DNA of 64,000 nucleotides from Pseudomonadota bacterium (lineage in GTDB: Bacteria; Pseudomonadota; Gammaproteobacteria; Ga0077536). Each line of letters opens with the position of its first letter. Within the stretch, counting starts at the first letter, position 1. Shown here one piece after another: positions 51,510-62,188 of the stretch. Made by a program: the position numbers and the translations under genes. The stretch is from positions 28,379 through 92,378 of the forward strand of contig JABISZ010000103.1 in the NCBI GenBank assembly GCA_018668255.1. The letters run 5' to 3'. The notes under the pieces are model-generated. The model did not search any database. It saw only the letters and a list, made by a program, of their open reading frames with translations, and was not told the DNA's origin.

Positions 51510-52143
51510 TCACGGGACTCAGTTTTTGCGCAAGTTGCTCATACAGCTTATGGAGCCTTTGTATCTCCGTAGACAAACTAATCTGCTGTGATGAGTTATC
51601 TATAACATCGTCAGCAATGCTTAGCCTTTCTTCTCTGTTAGCTTGAGCTTTCATTATAGCTGAGACTTGTTCTTTTTCGAGTAAATCTCGACTCATTACT
51701 CGTTCCAACTGTTCTTTTTCAGGGCAATCAACTACTAGGATGCGATCGAAATTTTGACGTCGTTCACTTTCCGCTACTAGTGGGATAGAAATAAGACAAT
51801 ATGACATTTTTAAAGATTTAATCTGATTAGAAATTTCTTCTCTGATTTTTGGATGCGTGATTTTTTCTAGTGCTTTTCTTTTGCTTTCGTCAGAAAAAAC
51901 AACCGATTTTAGTGCCGCTCTGTTCAACGTATTGTTGTCATTAAGAACAACGGTACCGAATTCGCTAATGATTTCCTTAAGACAGGGTTTTCCAGGCTCT
52001 ACTATTTCCCGAGCTATTAGATCAGCGTCTATAACTTTTATGTCGAACATTGCGGAAAACATATCACAGATATAAGTTTTTCCTGATCCTATGCCTCCAG
52101 TGACCGCTACTACATAAGGGTATTGAGGTTGATTTGAGGTCAT
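51502..52143 (-). CDS. coaE: Dephospho-CoA kinase
   Basis: VAVTGGIGSGKTYICDMF, DADLIAREIVEPG, VVDCPEKEQLERVMSRD. Confidence 0.96.
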   Translation of the reverse strand: MTSNQPQYPYVVAVTGGIGSGKTYICDMFSAMFDIKVIDADLIAREIVEPGKPCLKEIISEFGTVVLNDNNTLNRAALKSVVFSDESKRKALEKITHPKIREEISNQIKSLKMSYCLISIPLVAESERRQNFDRILVVDCPEKEQLERVMSRDLLEKEQVSAIMKAQANREERLSIADDVIDNSSQQISLSTEIQRLHKLYEQLAQKLSPVNE

Positions 52144-52255
52144 CTAGTTATCCTGGATTTAGAATTCTACAGATGATTTTACACATAATGTTAGACGAAA
52201 GCTGCCTACGGCTTAGTGTTCAAAAAGCATGCGTTAGTTTCCAGTTAATTATTGT

Positions 52256-53017
52256 CTAGTTTATCCAAATAATTGCGGCCATTCTTCCTGCCGAATCTCC
52301 TCGTCTATGAGAGAAGAATTTTCGTGTATTATCAAAAGTACATCTCTCATCAGTATAAATTTCTGAAACTCCAAGCATCTCCAACTGCATGGTTGCGCAG
52401 AGCGCAAGATTCAGATGCCATTTTTCGTCAATAAGTTTGAAGCAGGCATGATTAGAAGAGTTAAGAGCAATAAAACGTTGACGTAGAGACTCTCCTATGG
52501 GGTAGTGGAGTTGACTAATATGAGGTCCGATCCAGACAATTATTTCTTCTGGTGGCGCGTGGAAAGAAAGAAGGGCATTTGGGACAACTCCCGCAAGTAA
52601 TCCGCGCCATCCTGCGTGGACTGCAGCTACTTCCTTACCTTTTCGGCAGGTCAATAAGATTGGTAAGCAATCCGCTACTGACACGGCACAAAGTGTATTA
52701 CGTTCTGATGTTACACACCCATCTGCTAAAATAGGCTTTTCTTTGGTAGGAAACCTCTTAACAGTCGCTTGGTGTACTTGATTAATCCAGACAGGAGGGC
52801 TTGGCAGGCGTAAATGTTGGCAAAATTTCTGTTCACTACTCTGGATTAATTGGCGTTCATTGAGGCTTGCACTGTTGTTGGTCAGTAGACAATCGAGGAG
52901 TTCAGGAATCTCTGAGAATTTCTCGCTGAAAACTGCCGAAATGTTCTTTGGCGCTGGCCAAAGAGGGCTAAAAAAACCATTCGTTGTTATGATCGTTTTA
53001 TTGTCCGCGTATATCAA
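52256..53017 (-). CDS. pgeF: Purine nucleoside phosphorylase/laccase-domain protein PgeF (YfiH)
   Basis: VHAGWRGLLAGV, VSVADCLPILL, WIGPHISQLHYPIGESLR, RRGDSAGRMAAIIW. Confidence 0.93.
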   Translation of the reverse strand: MIYADNKTIITTNGFFSPLWPAPKNISAVFSEKFSEIPELLDCLLTNNSASLNERQLIQSSEQKFCQHLRLPSPPVWINQVHQATVKRFPTKEKPILADGCVTSERNTLCAVSVADCLPILLTCRKGKEVAAVHAGWRGLLAGVVPNALLSFHAPPEEIIVWIGPHISQLHYPIGESLRQRFIALNSSNHACFKLIDEKWHLNLALCATMQLEMLGVSEIYTDERCTFDNTRKFFSHRRGDSAGRMAAIIWIN

Positions 53018-53979
53018 GTTGCCTGTCTCTGCACATCACACCTCAGCTCGGAGATCAGATGGACAAAATCGTCGGGAGGATTGGCAGTGAAAGTTTGTAA
53101 TTGATCTGGTAACGGGTAGCAGAATTCTAGTTGTTTTGCATGAAGAGCTTGCCGTGTAAATGTTCTAATTGTGTCTTTTAGGTTTTCGTCACAATTCTTG
53201 GGCACGATTGGCCTTGCACCGTAGGTAGTATCTCCAACTAGTGTATGGCCCAGCGATGACATGTGGACTCTAATCTGATGGGTCCTGCCTGTTTCTAATC
53301 TAACCTCGAGTAGGCTGTGCCGTCTAAATTTCTCTAAGATTGTAAAATGACTGACAGCATGTCTGCCAGAAGGCGCTATGCGCATTTTGGTTCGCTGTCG
53401 ATGGTCTCTAGCTATCGGAGCATTTACTGTCCCCCCCGATATTGGGACACCATTGACAACAGCCTCATAGACTCTTTTGATTTTTCGAGCAGCCATGCTC
53501 TCACTTAAAGAGGTATAGCTATGCTGTTGCCGTGCAACTAAAAGCAAGCCGGAAGTATCCTTGTCAATACGGTGGACAAGTCCTGCTCTCGGCAACATAC
53601 TTAGTTCTGGATACTTCTCTACTAAGCCATTAGCCAGGGTTCGATCGTGATTACCTGCCCCTGGATGAACAACTAAACCAGCTGGCTTATTGACAATAAC
53701 GAAGTCGAGGGTTTCCGAGACTATCTCAAATTCTATTTTCTGAGGAATTATTGTATTTTCGACTAGTGTTATTTCGGCTGTAGCTAATGTTAAAACATCA
53801 CCTTCATGAACTTTAGCTCTCGGCTTTGCGCTTATATTATTTAGGTGCGCTCGACCTAAGACAATTTGATTTTTCAGTATCTCTCGAGAGTACTGTTCGA
53901 AAAGTTTTGCAAGAGCTTGATCGAAACGTTGACCGTCTAGTGATTCGGGTACGATTGAGGTTAAGAGTATATCGGACAT
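53014..53979 (-). CDS. rluD: 23S rRNA pseudouridine synthase RluD
   Basis: GLVHRIDKDTSGLLLVAR, LETGRTHQIRVHMSSLGHTLVGDTTYG. Confidence 0.95.
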   Translation of the reverse strand: MSDILLTSIVPESLDGQRFDQALAKLFEQYSREILKNQIVLGRAHLNNISAKPRAKVHEGDVLTLATAEITLVENTIIPQKIEFEIVSETLDFVIVNKPAGLVVHPGAGNHDRTLANGLVEKYPELSMLPRAGLVHRIDKDTSGLLLVARQQHSYTSLSESMAARKIKRVYEAVVNGVPISGGTVNAPIARDHRQRTKMRIAPSGRHAVSHFTILEKFRRHSLLEVRLETGRTHQIRVHMSSLGHTLVGDTTYGARPIVPKNCDENLKDTIRTFTRQALHAKQLEFCYPLPDQLQTFTANPPDDFVHLISELRCDVQRQAT

Positions 53980-54127
53980 TTATGAGTTACCTGAATCTTA
54001 GAGCCTATTATTTAGTACGTGTATAGTATGTTATTTTCTTCATGTTATTTATAGTAGGATCGGTTAAAATTTTACTGCAGCGCGGCTGCCGGCAAATATA
54101 AAAGTATTACTGGGATTCATCATTTAT

Positions 54128-54931
54128 ATGAAAAATAAATTGCAAGCCTCTCTGTGGCGCAAAATGATTCTATTTGTCTTCCTGTTGGCGTCGGGGTGTG
54201 GATATTTTCAGAGTCAATCAGACAAAGATAAAGAAGAAAGTAAGTGGCCTGAGGACAGACTTTACAACATGGCCAAGCAAAAGCTTGACTTCGGTTCTTG
54301 TGGAGGGGCAATTGAGTATTATGAAAAGCTGCAGGCTCGATACCCTTTTGGTGTTTACACACAGCAGTCGCAAATCGAGCTAGCTTATTGCTATTTTCGA
54401 ACAGATGATCCGATGATGGCGATCACTACAATCGACCGTTTCATCAAACTTTACCCGACCCACGCTAATATGTCCTATGCCTTCTATCTTAGGGGATTAA
54501 TTAACTTCGGAAGAGGAAAAGGACTTGCTGAGCGTTGGCTTCCCAAAGATGGCTCGCAACGAGATCCTGGAATGTCGTTAGAGTCTTTCAATGATTTTAG
54601 TGAAGTTGTTAAGACTTTTCCAGAAAGTGTCTACGTCGAAGACTCTAGATTACGTATGCGGTACCTGCGAAATCAGCTCGCACAGCATGAGGTTAATGTC
54701 TCTAATTATTATATGAGGAGAGGCGCATACGTAGCGTCGGCAAACAGGGCTCGATACGTGATAGAGAAGTACCAACAAACTCCAGCTGTCCCAGCTGCGC
54801 TAGTATTGTTAGTGAAGTCATATAAGATTCTAGAGTTGAATGATCTCGCGGCGGACGCACTGTCAGTTCTGGAACTTAATTATCCAGACCATCCTCGATT
54901 ACCAGAGATAAAAGCAGTCTCCGTCGAGTAA
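54128..54931 (+). CDS. bamD: Outer membrane assembly lipoprotein BamD
   Basis: Lipobox ASGCG; AKQKLDFGSCGGAIEYYEKLQARYPFGVYTQQSQIELAYCYF; divergent from rluD. Confidence 0.95.
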   Translation: MKNKLQASLWRKMILFVFLLASGCGYFQSQSDKDKEESKWPEDRLYNMAKQKLDFGSCGGAIEYYEKLQARYPFGVYTQQSQIELAYCYFRTDDPMMAITTIDRFIKLYPTHANMSYAFYLRGLINFGRGKGLAERWLPKDGSQRDPGMSLESFNDFSEVVKTFPESVYVEDSRLRMRYLRNQLAQHEVNVSNYYMRRGAYVASANRARYVIEKYQQTPAVPAALVLLVKSYKILELNDLAADALSVLELNYPDHPRLPEIKAVSVE

Positions 54932-54932
54932 T

Positions 54933-56567
54933 TTAAAAGTTCTCTGTTTCTTTGTATTTTGAAGTAATTGGGAACCGTCGATCTCTACCAAATGCTCTGG
55001 TAGTGACACGCACGCAAGGAGCGGATTGACGCCTTTTGTATTCATTTTTATCGACCATCGCTGCTATTTTTTTCACAACGGGTAATTCAAAGCCCAGTGA
55101 AGAGATTTCCTTTGGTGTCTTGTCGCACTCTATGTACAGCTCTAGAATTTGGTCGAGTAGGTCATAGGACGGAAGTGAGTCCGAATCCTTTTGGTCTGGA
55201 GCAAGCTCAGCACTAGGAGGTCGCTCAATGACTCTTGATGGAATAGCGTATGACTGTGTGTTTCTCCATTTAGCTAGTTCGAATACTAATGTTTTAGGTA
55301 TGTCTTTGAGCGGAGCAAAGCCACCTACCATGTCTCCATAGAGCGTTGAGTAACCCACGGCTACTTCACTTTTATTACCAGTGGTTAGAACCATTCTTCC
55401 CGTAGCATTCGACTCAGCCATTAGAATTACTCCGCGGACTCTCGCTTGAATATTCTCTCCAGTCACTCCTTTTGTTTTATTCGGTTCATTGACGTTAAGA
55501 CATTTCTCGAAAGAATCAACCATTTCATGTATCGGGGTTGTTTGAAAGCTACAATTTAATAATTCTGCCTGTTGGCGGGCATCATCAATACTCATTTGCG
55601 CAGTAAATTTTGATGGCATAGAAATCGCAGCGACTCGCTCTGCACCTAGGGCATCGACCGCAACTGAAAGTGTAAGCGCTGAATCTATTCCTCCGGATAG
55701 TCCGACAACACAACCTGGGAAGTTATTTTTGTCGACATAATCTTTTACTCCCAAGACTATAGCTTGATAAATTGATTCATGCCGATTAGGCAGTAGTTCA
55801 AAGGTACTGGAAAGAATAGGCCCCGTATTTCCACGTATCGCTGTTATTAAAGAAAGTGACTCTTTACAGGCTGGCTGCTGAGATACAACGTTTCCGAGTT
55901 CGTTGACCGCGAATGAGGCGCCATCAAATACAAGTTCATCTTGCCCGCCAACACAGTTAAGGTAGATTATAGGCAACTTCGCAGCCTTCGCAGCACGGCC
56001 CAAAGCTGCAACTCGCTCTGTGGGTTTTCCTATATGGTAGGGGGACGCATTAATATTGAAAATAATCTCGGCACCTGCGTCTTTGGCTTGCTGTGCAGTG
56101 CTAGGGCTCCAGATATCTTCACAGATGCTGAAGCCAACTTTAAATCCCAGAATACTAGCCACACATGGACTTTCTCCGGAGGAGAAGTATCGTTTTTCAT
56201 CAAAGACTGAGTAATTCGGAAGTTCTCGTTTCCGGTAATTAGAAACGATAGAACCATCGTGCATTAACGCACAGCTATTATATAGAAGACCGTTTTCTTT
56301 TTCGGGGTACCCTACAATTACGAACATGTCTGAAGTGTTCTTTGCTATTTCATCAAGAGCAGTTTTTACTTGTCGATGTAATTCCGGTCTCAGAATCAGA
56401 TCTTCCGGCGGATAACCGGTAATAGCTAGCTCTGGAAAGATAACTACATTAGCGCCAAATTCTGATCGTGCACGATTGATATCTCGAATAATAATTTGAC
56501 AATTACCTAGGATATCCCCAACACAAAAGTTAGTTTGCGCCATAGCAATTTTTAGGGTTTCGCTCAT
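54933..56567 (-). CDS. nadE: Glutamine-dependent NAD+ synthase
   Basis: N-terminal nitrilase domain (FPELAITGYPPEDL, CEDIW) and C-terminal GLSGGIDSALTL. Confidence 0.95.
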   Translation of the reverse strand: MSETLKIAMAQTNFCVGDILGNCQIIIRDINRARSEFGANVVIFPELAITGYPPEDLILRPELHRQVKTALDEIAKNTSDMFVIVGYPEKENGLLYNSCALMHDGSIVSNYRKRELPNYSVFDEKRYFSSGESPCVASILGFKVGFSICEDIWSPSTAQQAKDAGAEIIFNINASPYHIGKPTERVAALGRAAKAAKLPIIYLNCVGGQDELVFDGASFAVNELGNVVSQQPACKESLSLITAIRGNTGPILSSTFELLPNRHESIYQAIVLGVKDYVDKNNFPGCVVGLSGGIDSALTLSVAVDALGAERVAAISMPSKFTAQMSIDDARQQAELLNCSFQTTPIHEMVDSFEKCLNVNEPNKTKGVTGENIQARVRGVILMAESNATGRMVLTTGNKSEVAVGYSTLYGDMVGGFAPLKDIPKTLVFELAKWRNTQSYAIPSRVIERPPSAELAPDQKDSDSLPSYDLLDQILELYIECDKTPKEISSLGFELPVVKKIAAMVDKNEYKRRQSAPCVRVTTRAFGRDRRFPITSKYKETENF

Positions 56568-56634
56568 AGATATAGGCCTAAGTATTAATTGGCTGAATAT
56601 TAACCTCTATAGCACTACCGTCGAGAGAGGGCTG

Positions 56635-57507
56635 CTAACGCAGCGCTGTAGCCATTGCAGAGCCCATATCGGACGGTGATCTGACGATTTTGACTCCCGC
56701 TTTTTCCAGTGCGATGAATTTGTCATCTGCGGTACCTTTCCCACCCGAGATTATTGCTCCAGCATGTCCCATTCTCTTTCCTGGGGGAGCTGTAACGCCA
56801 GCGATATAACCGATCACAGGTTTAGTGACATATTCGCCTATAAATATGGCGGCTTCTTCTTCAGCTGTGCCTCCTATTTCGCCTACCATGATGATACCTT
56901 CTGTCTGAGGGTCATCCTGAAAAAGAGCTAAACAGTCAATAAAGCTCATTCCGTGTATAGGATCTCCACCTATGCCTACGCAGGTGCTTTGTCCTAACCC
57001 TTCTGCCGTAGTCTGGTGAACTGCTTCATAAGTAAGAGTTCCCGATCTAGACACGATACCAATTCGTCCCGGTTGATGGATTGCCGCAGGCATGATGCCT
57101 ATCTTGCATTCTCCTGGGGTAATAATACCGGGGCAGTTGGGGCCGATCAATCGAACATCGGGTTGCCTGCTAAGGCTATCTTTGACCTTAAGCATGTCCA
57201 ATACCGGGATCCCTTCTGTGATACATGCGATAACTTTTATTCCCGCTGAAGCCGCTTCAATAATAGCATCCGCCGCAAACGGTGGCGGGACAAAGATCAA
57301 TGAAGCATCCGCTCCAGTAGCTGCGACGCCTTCTGCGACGGTATTAAATATGGGCCTCTCTAAATGCTCTTTTCCTCCGCGGTTTGGTGTAATCCCACCA
57401 ACAATCTGAGTGCCGTATGCTATTGCTTGCTCTGCATGAAAAGTACCTTGCTTGCCAGTGAAGCCCTGCACTAGAACCTTAGTATCTTTATTTACTAATA
57501 TAGACAT
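56635..57507 (-). CDS. sucD: Succinate-CoA ligase subunit alpha
   Basis: [65 protein letters not shown]. Confidence 0.97.
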   Translation of the reverse strand: MSILVNKDTKVLVQGFTGKQGTFHAEQAIAYGTQIVGGITPNRGGKEHLERPIFNTVAEGVAATGADASLIFVPPPFAADAIIEAASAGIKVIACITEGIPVLDMLKVKDSLSRQPDVRLIGPNCPGIITPGECKIGIMPAAIHQPGRIGIVSRSGTLTYEAVHQTTAEGLGQSTCVGIGGDPIHGMSFIDCLALFQDDPQTEGIIMVGEIGGTAEEEAAIFIGEYVTKPVIGYIAGVTAPPGKRMGHAGAIISGGKGTADDKFIALEKAGVKIVRSPSDMGSAMATALR

Positions 57508-58673
57508 TACTTTTTGCCTCCTACAGCACTTACGGCCTTTTCTGCAGCATCTGCGAGATTTTCTGCGCTAATAATCGCTAAGCCACTTTGGGCTAGCATT
57601 TCTTTCCCTTCATTCACTTTAGTCCCCTCTAGTCTGACTATGACTGGGACTTTAACGCCGACATCTTTTACAGCGCTGATAATTCCCTCGGCTATGAGGT
57701 CACAACGTACGATTCCACCAAAGATATTCACAAGTATGGCTTCAACATTACTATCGGATACGATAATTTTAAACGCCTCCGCAACTCTCGCAGCTGTAGT
57801 CCCTCCACCGACGTCAAGAAAATTAGCTGGATTTGCACCGCTTAACTTAATAATGTCCATTGTCGCCATTGCAAGTCCCGCACCGTTGACCATACACGCG
57901 ATATTTCCATCGAGAGTTACATAATTGAGTTCAAATTCTGCAGCTTTGCGCTCCTTTTCGTCTTCTTGAGAGGCGTCGCGCCAAGCTGCAACTTCTTGTC
58001 GGTAGAGAGCGTTGTCGTCGATGGTTATCTTTGCGTCAATAGCGCACAAAGAATCGTCTTCTAATATTGCTAGAGGATTTATTTCAACTAGACTGAGATC
58101 TTTTTCATTGAAAAGTAGGTAGAGTCCTTTCAGTATCTTCTGTAGTTCTGCGCGTTGACTCGCTTCTAATCCGAGAGCAAAACCCATTTCTCTGCATTGA
58201 TGTTCTTGTATTCCTAGTCCCGGCTCAATACTGAATGTGACAATTTTCTCAGGGGTGTTTGCGGCCACTTCTTCGATGTCCATTCCACCGGCTAATGATC
58301 CCATGAAAGTAATTTGCCTAGAACCCCTGTCTACGACTGCACCCAAGTAGAGCTCTTTAGCAATATCGGCAGCTGCAGCTATTAGAACGCAATTTACTGG
58401 TTGTCCGTCGGGGGCTGATTGCTTTGTAATAAGCTGAGAACCTATTAAATTCCTGGTTATTTTTTCGACATCCGCTAAATCTTTAGTAAACTTAACGCCA
58501 CCAGCTTTCCCTCTTCCACCAGCGTGAACTTGTGCTTTAACAAGCCATGCATCGCCACCAAGAGCCTTTGCATTTTTAACTGCCTCTTCGGCGGTATGTG
58601 CGACTAAGCCATCCTGAACTGGGATTCCGTATTCTGCAAACAACTGTTTTGCTTGATATTCATGTAAGTTCAT
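57507..58673 (-). CDS. sucC: Succinate-CoA ligase subunit beta
   Basis: [53 protein letters not shown]. Confidence 0.97.
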   Translation of the reverse strand: MNLHEYQAKQLFAEYGIPVQDGLVAHTAEEAVKNAKALGGDAWLVKAQVHAGGRGKAGGVKFTKDLADVEKITRNLIGSQLITKQSAPDGQPVNCVLIAAAADIAKELYLGAVVDRGSRQITFMGSLAGGMDIEEVAANTPEKIVTFSIEPGLGIQEHQCREMGFALGLEASQRAELQKILKGLYLLFNEKDLSLVEINPLAILEDDSLCAIDAKITIDDNALYRQEVAAWRDASQEDEKERKAAEFELNYVTLDGNIACMVNGAGLAMATMDIIKLSGANPANFLDVGGGTTAARVAEAFKIIVSDSNVEAILVNIFGGIVRCDLIAEGIISAVKDVGVKVPVIVRLEGTKVNEGKEMLAQSGLAIISAENLADAAEKAVSAVGGKK

Positions 58674-58891
58674 TTCCGTTAACTCCGTTCCTGATGCAAT
58701 TGACCTTGCTATAAGGCTCTAATAATACTCTAGAAATATTTGTTAGGCTTGTTTAGTGTCATACAAAATTTGACTATATGCTAAACTTGCAACATATAAC
58801 CTTGTATAGCCCTAAGTATGGCGATTCCAGCTTGTTTTGTCATTGGAATTTTTGGGAAAAAATATAAAAATTTATTGTAAGAGGGTTTTGC

Positions 58892-59113
58892 ATGTTGATG
58901 AGGATGGTCTTGGCGATCTTGATAGCGACTTTCGTTTGTTGGCTATTTAGTGTCCTGCGCAGGCGTCTTATGAAAAAAAGGACATCGATTGCGAATGGTG
59001 AGGTAGTTGCGTGTACTTATTGTAGCTTATATGTCCCTTTAGAAGAGAGTATTATCCTCAGCGAGAGACCTTACTGTTCTGCTAGACACGCAGAACTTGG
59101 CTCTAAAAAATGA
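58892..59113 (+). CDS. PP0621-family protein: small TM protein with C-terminal zinc-binding-like motif
   Basis: GEVVACTYCSLYVPLEESIILSERPYCSARHAELG. Confidence 0.82.
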   Translation: MLMRMVLAILIATFVCWLFSVLRRRLMKKRTSIANGEVVACTYCSLYVPLEESIILSERPYCSARHAELGSKK

Positions 59114-59193
59114 GAAAGATGACCGTTATAGAAACACTATGTGTTGTCGCATTATCGGCTCTTTTGCTACGGATAGTAATACCTTACGTTTAG
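59110..59193 (+). CDS. 27-aa ORF resembling a type IV pilin/pseudopilin N-terminal helix (microprotein or relic)
   Basis: MRKMTVIETLCVVALSALLLRIVIPYV; ATGA overlap with upstream stop; E and P at +5 and +22 if the second M is +1. Confidence 0.4.
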   Translation: MRKMTVIETLCVVALSALLLRIVIPYV

Positions 59194-59224
59194 ACAATTT
59201 AGCAATGTCCTCGATTCCCGCCGT

Positions 59225-60001
59225 TTAACTGGTTCGCAAAGCAGTTAGTATTTGCCTAAAGATTTTTGGGTTCGCTGCCACGACATTACCTGTTTGCATA
59301 TGCGTTTCTCCGCCTTCAGGGTCACCAATGAGTCCTCCCGATTCTTGCACTAGAAGAGCCCCGGCGGCTATATCCCATTGGTGCAGGTCAAATTCCCAGT
59401 ATCCGTCAAGTCTGCCACAAGCGACATAAGCGAGATCTAAGGCGGCAGAACCGGTACGCCTAATATCGGCGGTTTTATTTAGCAGCGTCGTGAAGCCGAG
59501 AAGATAGCGTGGCAGTTTATTTTTGTTCCTTACCGGAAACCCGGTTCCTAAGATCGAAGCATCTAGTTCTGTCCTAGGACTCACTCGGATTCTTTGTCCA
59601 TTGAGTTGCGCTCCTGCACCCCTCGAAGCCGTAAACATTTCATCTCGGGTAGGATCGTAAATAACAGCTTGTTCTAGCCTGCCTTTGACTTGCAGGGCGA
59701 TAGAAATCGCATAGCTTGGGAAGCCATGGATGAAGTTGAGTGTTCCATCAATTGGGTCAATGATCCATTTGAAATCGGAGGCACCGGAAGATCCCGATTC
59801 TTCTGCTACAATAGAGTGAGAAGGGTAAGCTTCATTGAGGACTTCAATGATGGCTGCTTCTGCCTCGACGTCTGTTTGTGTCACGTAGTCGTTGTGCCCT
59901 TTTAATTCGATTTTTAGGTCGTAAAGGCGATTTTGGCCCCTAGAAATAATCGTGCCGGCTCTCCGAGCTGCGCGGATAGCGATGTTAAGCATTGGCTGCA
60001 T
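59225..60001 (-). CDS. suhB: Inositol-1-monophosphatase SuhB
   Basis: IVAEESGSSG, WIIDPIDGTLNFIHGFPSYAISIAL, QWDIAAGALLVQESGG. Confidence 0.95.
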   Translation of the reverse strand: MQPMLNIAIRAARRAGTIISRGQNRLYDLKIELKGHNDYVTQTDVEAEAAIIEVLNEAYPSHSIVAEESGSSGASDFKWIIDPIDGTLNFIHGFPSYAISIALQVKGRLEQAVIYDPTRDEMFTASRGAGAQLNGQRIRVSPRTELDASILGTGFPVRNKNKLPRYLLGFTTLLNKTADIRRTGSAALDLAYVACGRLDGYWEFDLHQWDIAAGALLVQESGGLIGDPEGGETHMQTGNVVAANPKIFRQILTALRTS

Positions 60002-60056
60002 AAGATAATGTCACGTTTTAAAAGAAGTTAGTTTAACCTATTAGTGGACACTGTTA

Positions 60057-60833
60057 TTGAATTACTTTAGCGAAGAATTAGATATTGAAGCGGGTTTGAA
60101 GTTGTCTAGATTGCGCATAGTGCTAGTTGGGACTAGTCATCCAGGCAATATTGGTGCAGCGGCTAGAGCTATGAAAGTCATGGGCCTTGATCAACTGCAT
60201 TTGGTGAACCCAGTCAGATTCCCTGCGATGGAGGCGACGGCGCGAGCAGTTGGCGCAAGTGATTTGCTAGATGGCGCAGAGGTTCATTCAGAGCTGGAGC
60301 AATCGATAGAAGGTTGTTCATTGGTTTACGGAACTACAGCTCGGAATAGGCAAATAAATTGGCCGATACTGTCGCCTCGCGACGCTGCTTTAGAAATTGC
60401 GCAGACTGAGACACCAGTGGCTATTGTCTTTGGTCGTGAGCAAGCAGGTCTGAGTAATTCCGAACTCGACCTCTGCCAGCGTTCTATATGTATTCCGACT
60501 CAAAGTCAGTTTAAGTCTTTGAATTTGAGCCAAGCAGTTCAGATCATGGCATATGAGCTACGTATGGCTCATTTGTCCTCGGAGTCTCAGAAGCAAAGCT
60601 CTATAGGTCAAGAAAAGGATCCTCTAGCTACTGCTTCGGAAACTCAACTCTTGAGGACCCATCTTTTAGCAGTAATGGCATTGGTGGGCTACTATGATCC
60701 CAGTTACCCTAAGTTATTGGAGCGTAGGATAGGTCGCTACTTGAACTCGACTAATTTACGTCATAGTGAGGTTCAAATTGTTCGAGGTTTCTTGGCGGCT
60801 ATAGAGCAACGGCTAGGTTCTTCTGCTCTTTGA
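60057..60833 (+). CDS. trmJ: tRNA (cytidine/uridine-2'-O)-methyltransferase TrmJ
   Basis: LRIVLVGTSHPGNIGAAARAMKVMGLDQLHLV, VFGREQAGLSNSELDLCQ; TTG start. Confidence 0.93.
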   Translation: MNYFSEELDIEAGLKLSRLRIVLVGTSHPGNIGAAARAMKVMGLDQLHLVNPVRFPAMEATARAVGASDLLDGAEVHSELEQSIEGCSLVYGTTARNRQINWPILSPRDAALEIAQTETPVAIVFGREQAGLSNSELDLCQRSICIPTQSQFKSLNLSQAVQIMAYELRMAHLSSESQKQSSIGQEKDPLATASETQLLRTHLLAVMALVGYYDPSYPKLLERRIGRYLNSTNLRHSEVQIVRGFLAAIEQRLGSSAL

Positions 60834-60850
60834 AAAAAATCTGCGATAGC

Positions 60851-61927
60851 TTAATTGTCCACAAATAATTCGTTTTCATACTCGACAAGTCGATCCCCTT
60901 CAGTGACTTCACCAATTCTATAGGTTTTCTCTCCCGCAGCTTTGAGATAAACCTCTGCCTTGGCAATGGTATCCTCAGGGATGATCAAAACCATTCCTAC
61001 CCCGCAGTTAAAAGTGCTAAGCATTTCGCCAGAAGAGACTTGACCTTTTTCTTTTAGCCAACTGAATATAGTGGGCGCAGGCCAGCTACTTAGGTTGATT
61101 CGGGCACTAAGGCCTTTTGGTAAAACACGAGGTATATTTTTCGTTAGCCCGCCGCCTGTAATGTGAGCTATAGCATTTACTTTGTGTTGCTTTATTAGAC
61201 TGATAATCGTTTTGACATATATTCGAGTAGGCTCAAGTAGGATTTCTCCTAGCGATTTTTTTTCTAGAACATAGTCATAATTGACACCACTTTTTTCTAT
61301 AATCTTTCTTACAAGGGAGTATCCGTTTGAATGGACTCCAGATGAAGCCAAACCTAAGATAATATCTCCACTTTTGACATCAGAGCCATCGATTAAATCT
61401 TCTCGTTCAACTGCTCCTACACAGAAGCCAGCAAGGTCGTAATGGTCTTTAGAATACATTTGTGGCATTTCTGCGGTCTCTCCGCCTAAAAGCGCCGCAT
61501 CTGACTGAAGACAACCCTCTACAATGCCTTTAAGCGCCGACTCCGCAACTTCGAGGCTCAATGTTCCTGTCGCAAAATAATCTAGGAAAAATAGAGGTTG
61601 AGCTCCTTGTACCACCAGGTCATTTACGCACATGGCTACAAGGTCTATTCCTATTGTGTGATGGCGGTTTAAATCAATCGCAAGAAGTAATTTAGTCCCA
61701 ACTCCATCAGTGGCAGCGACTATCAAAGGATCGTGAAACCCTGTGGCTTTCAGATCAAAAAGTCCGCCGAATCCGCCTAATCCGCCCATAGCGCCGGTTC
61801 TTGCCGTCGCCTCTGCAAGCGGCGCTATATTTGCCACAAATTGTTCGCCGCGCTCGATATTAACTCCCGCGTCGCTGTATGAAAGTCTTTTTTTTGTGGT
61901 TTTTTTCATATGCTTTTGGTGTTGCAT
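60851..61927 (-). CDS. purM: Phosphoribosylformylglycinamidine cyclo-ligase
   Basis: LSYSDAGVNIERGEQFV, ATDGVGTKLLLAID, LLGGETAEMPQMY, AHITGGGLTKNIPRVLP; MKKTTKKRLSY may be the true start. Confidence 0.97.
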   Translation of the reverse strand: MQHQKHMKKTTKKRLSYSDAGVNIERGEQFVANIAPLAEATARTGAMGGLGGFGGLFDLKATGFHDPLIVAATDGVGTKLLLAIDLNRHHTIGIDLVAMCVNDLVVQGAQPLFFLDYFATGTLSLEVAESALKGIVEGCLQSDAALLGGETAEMPQMYSKDHYDLAGFCVGAVEREDLIDGSDVKSGDIILGLASSGVHSNGYSLVRKIIEKSGVNYDYVLEKKSLGEILLEPTRIYVKTIISLIKQHKVNAIAHITGGGLTKNIPRVLPKGLSARINLSSWPAPTIFSWLKEKGQVSSGEMLSTFNCGVGMVLIIPEDTIAKAEVYLKAAGEKTYRIGEVTEGDRLVEYENELFVDN

Positions 61928-62188
61928 TTGTGTTGATGTCTACTCAGTTGAGACGCATCAGTAGGATTTATTACATGACGCCATTCAGGAGCCGATCTAC
62001 ACTCGCAACGAGTTTAAGTAAAAGAAGTTGAGAGTAACATATTTTAAAATGTCTGGTTAGAGAGTTCGGCTGAGTTCTGACTAATATTAGTCCAATAGTT
62101 GGGGAAGGAATTTCTGTTATGTATAATCGGGGAGCCTTAACTTAATAGCTATTGAAGGCACAGTATGATCCGCTCGACTAATAGAGTG

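Noticed and set aside
57514-57924. 136-aa plus-strand ORF opposite sucC
   Set aside because: Antisense shadow of sucC; Ser/Ala/Pro-rich as expected from reverse reading
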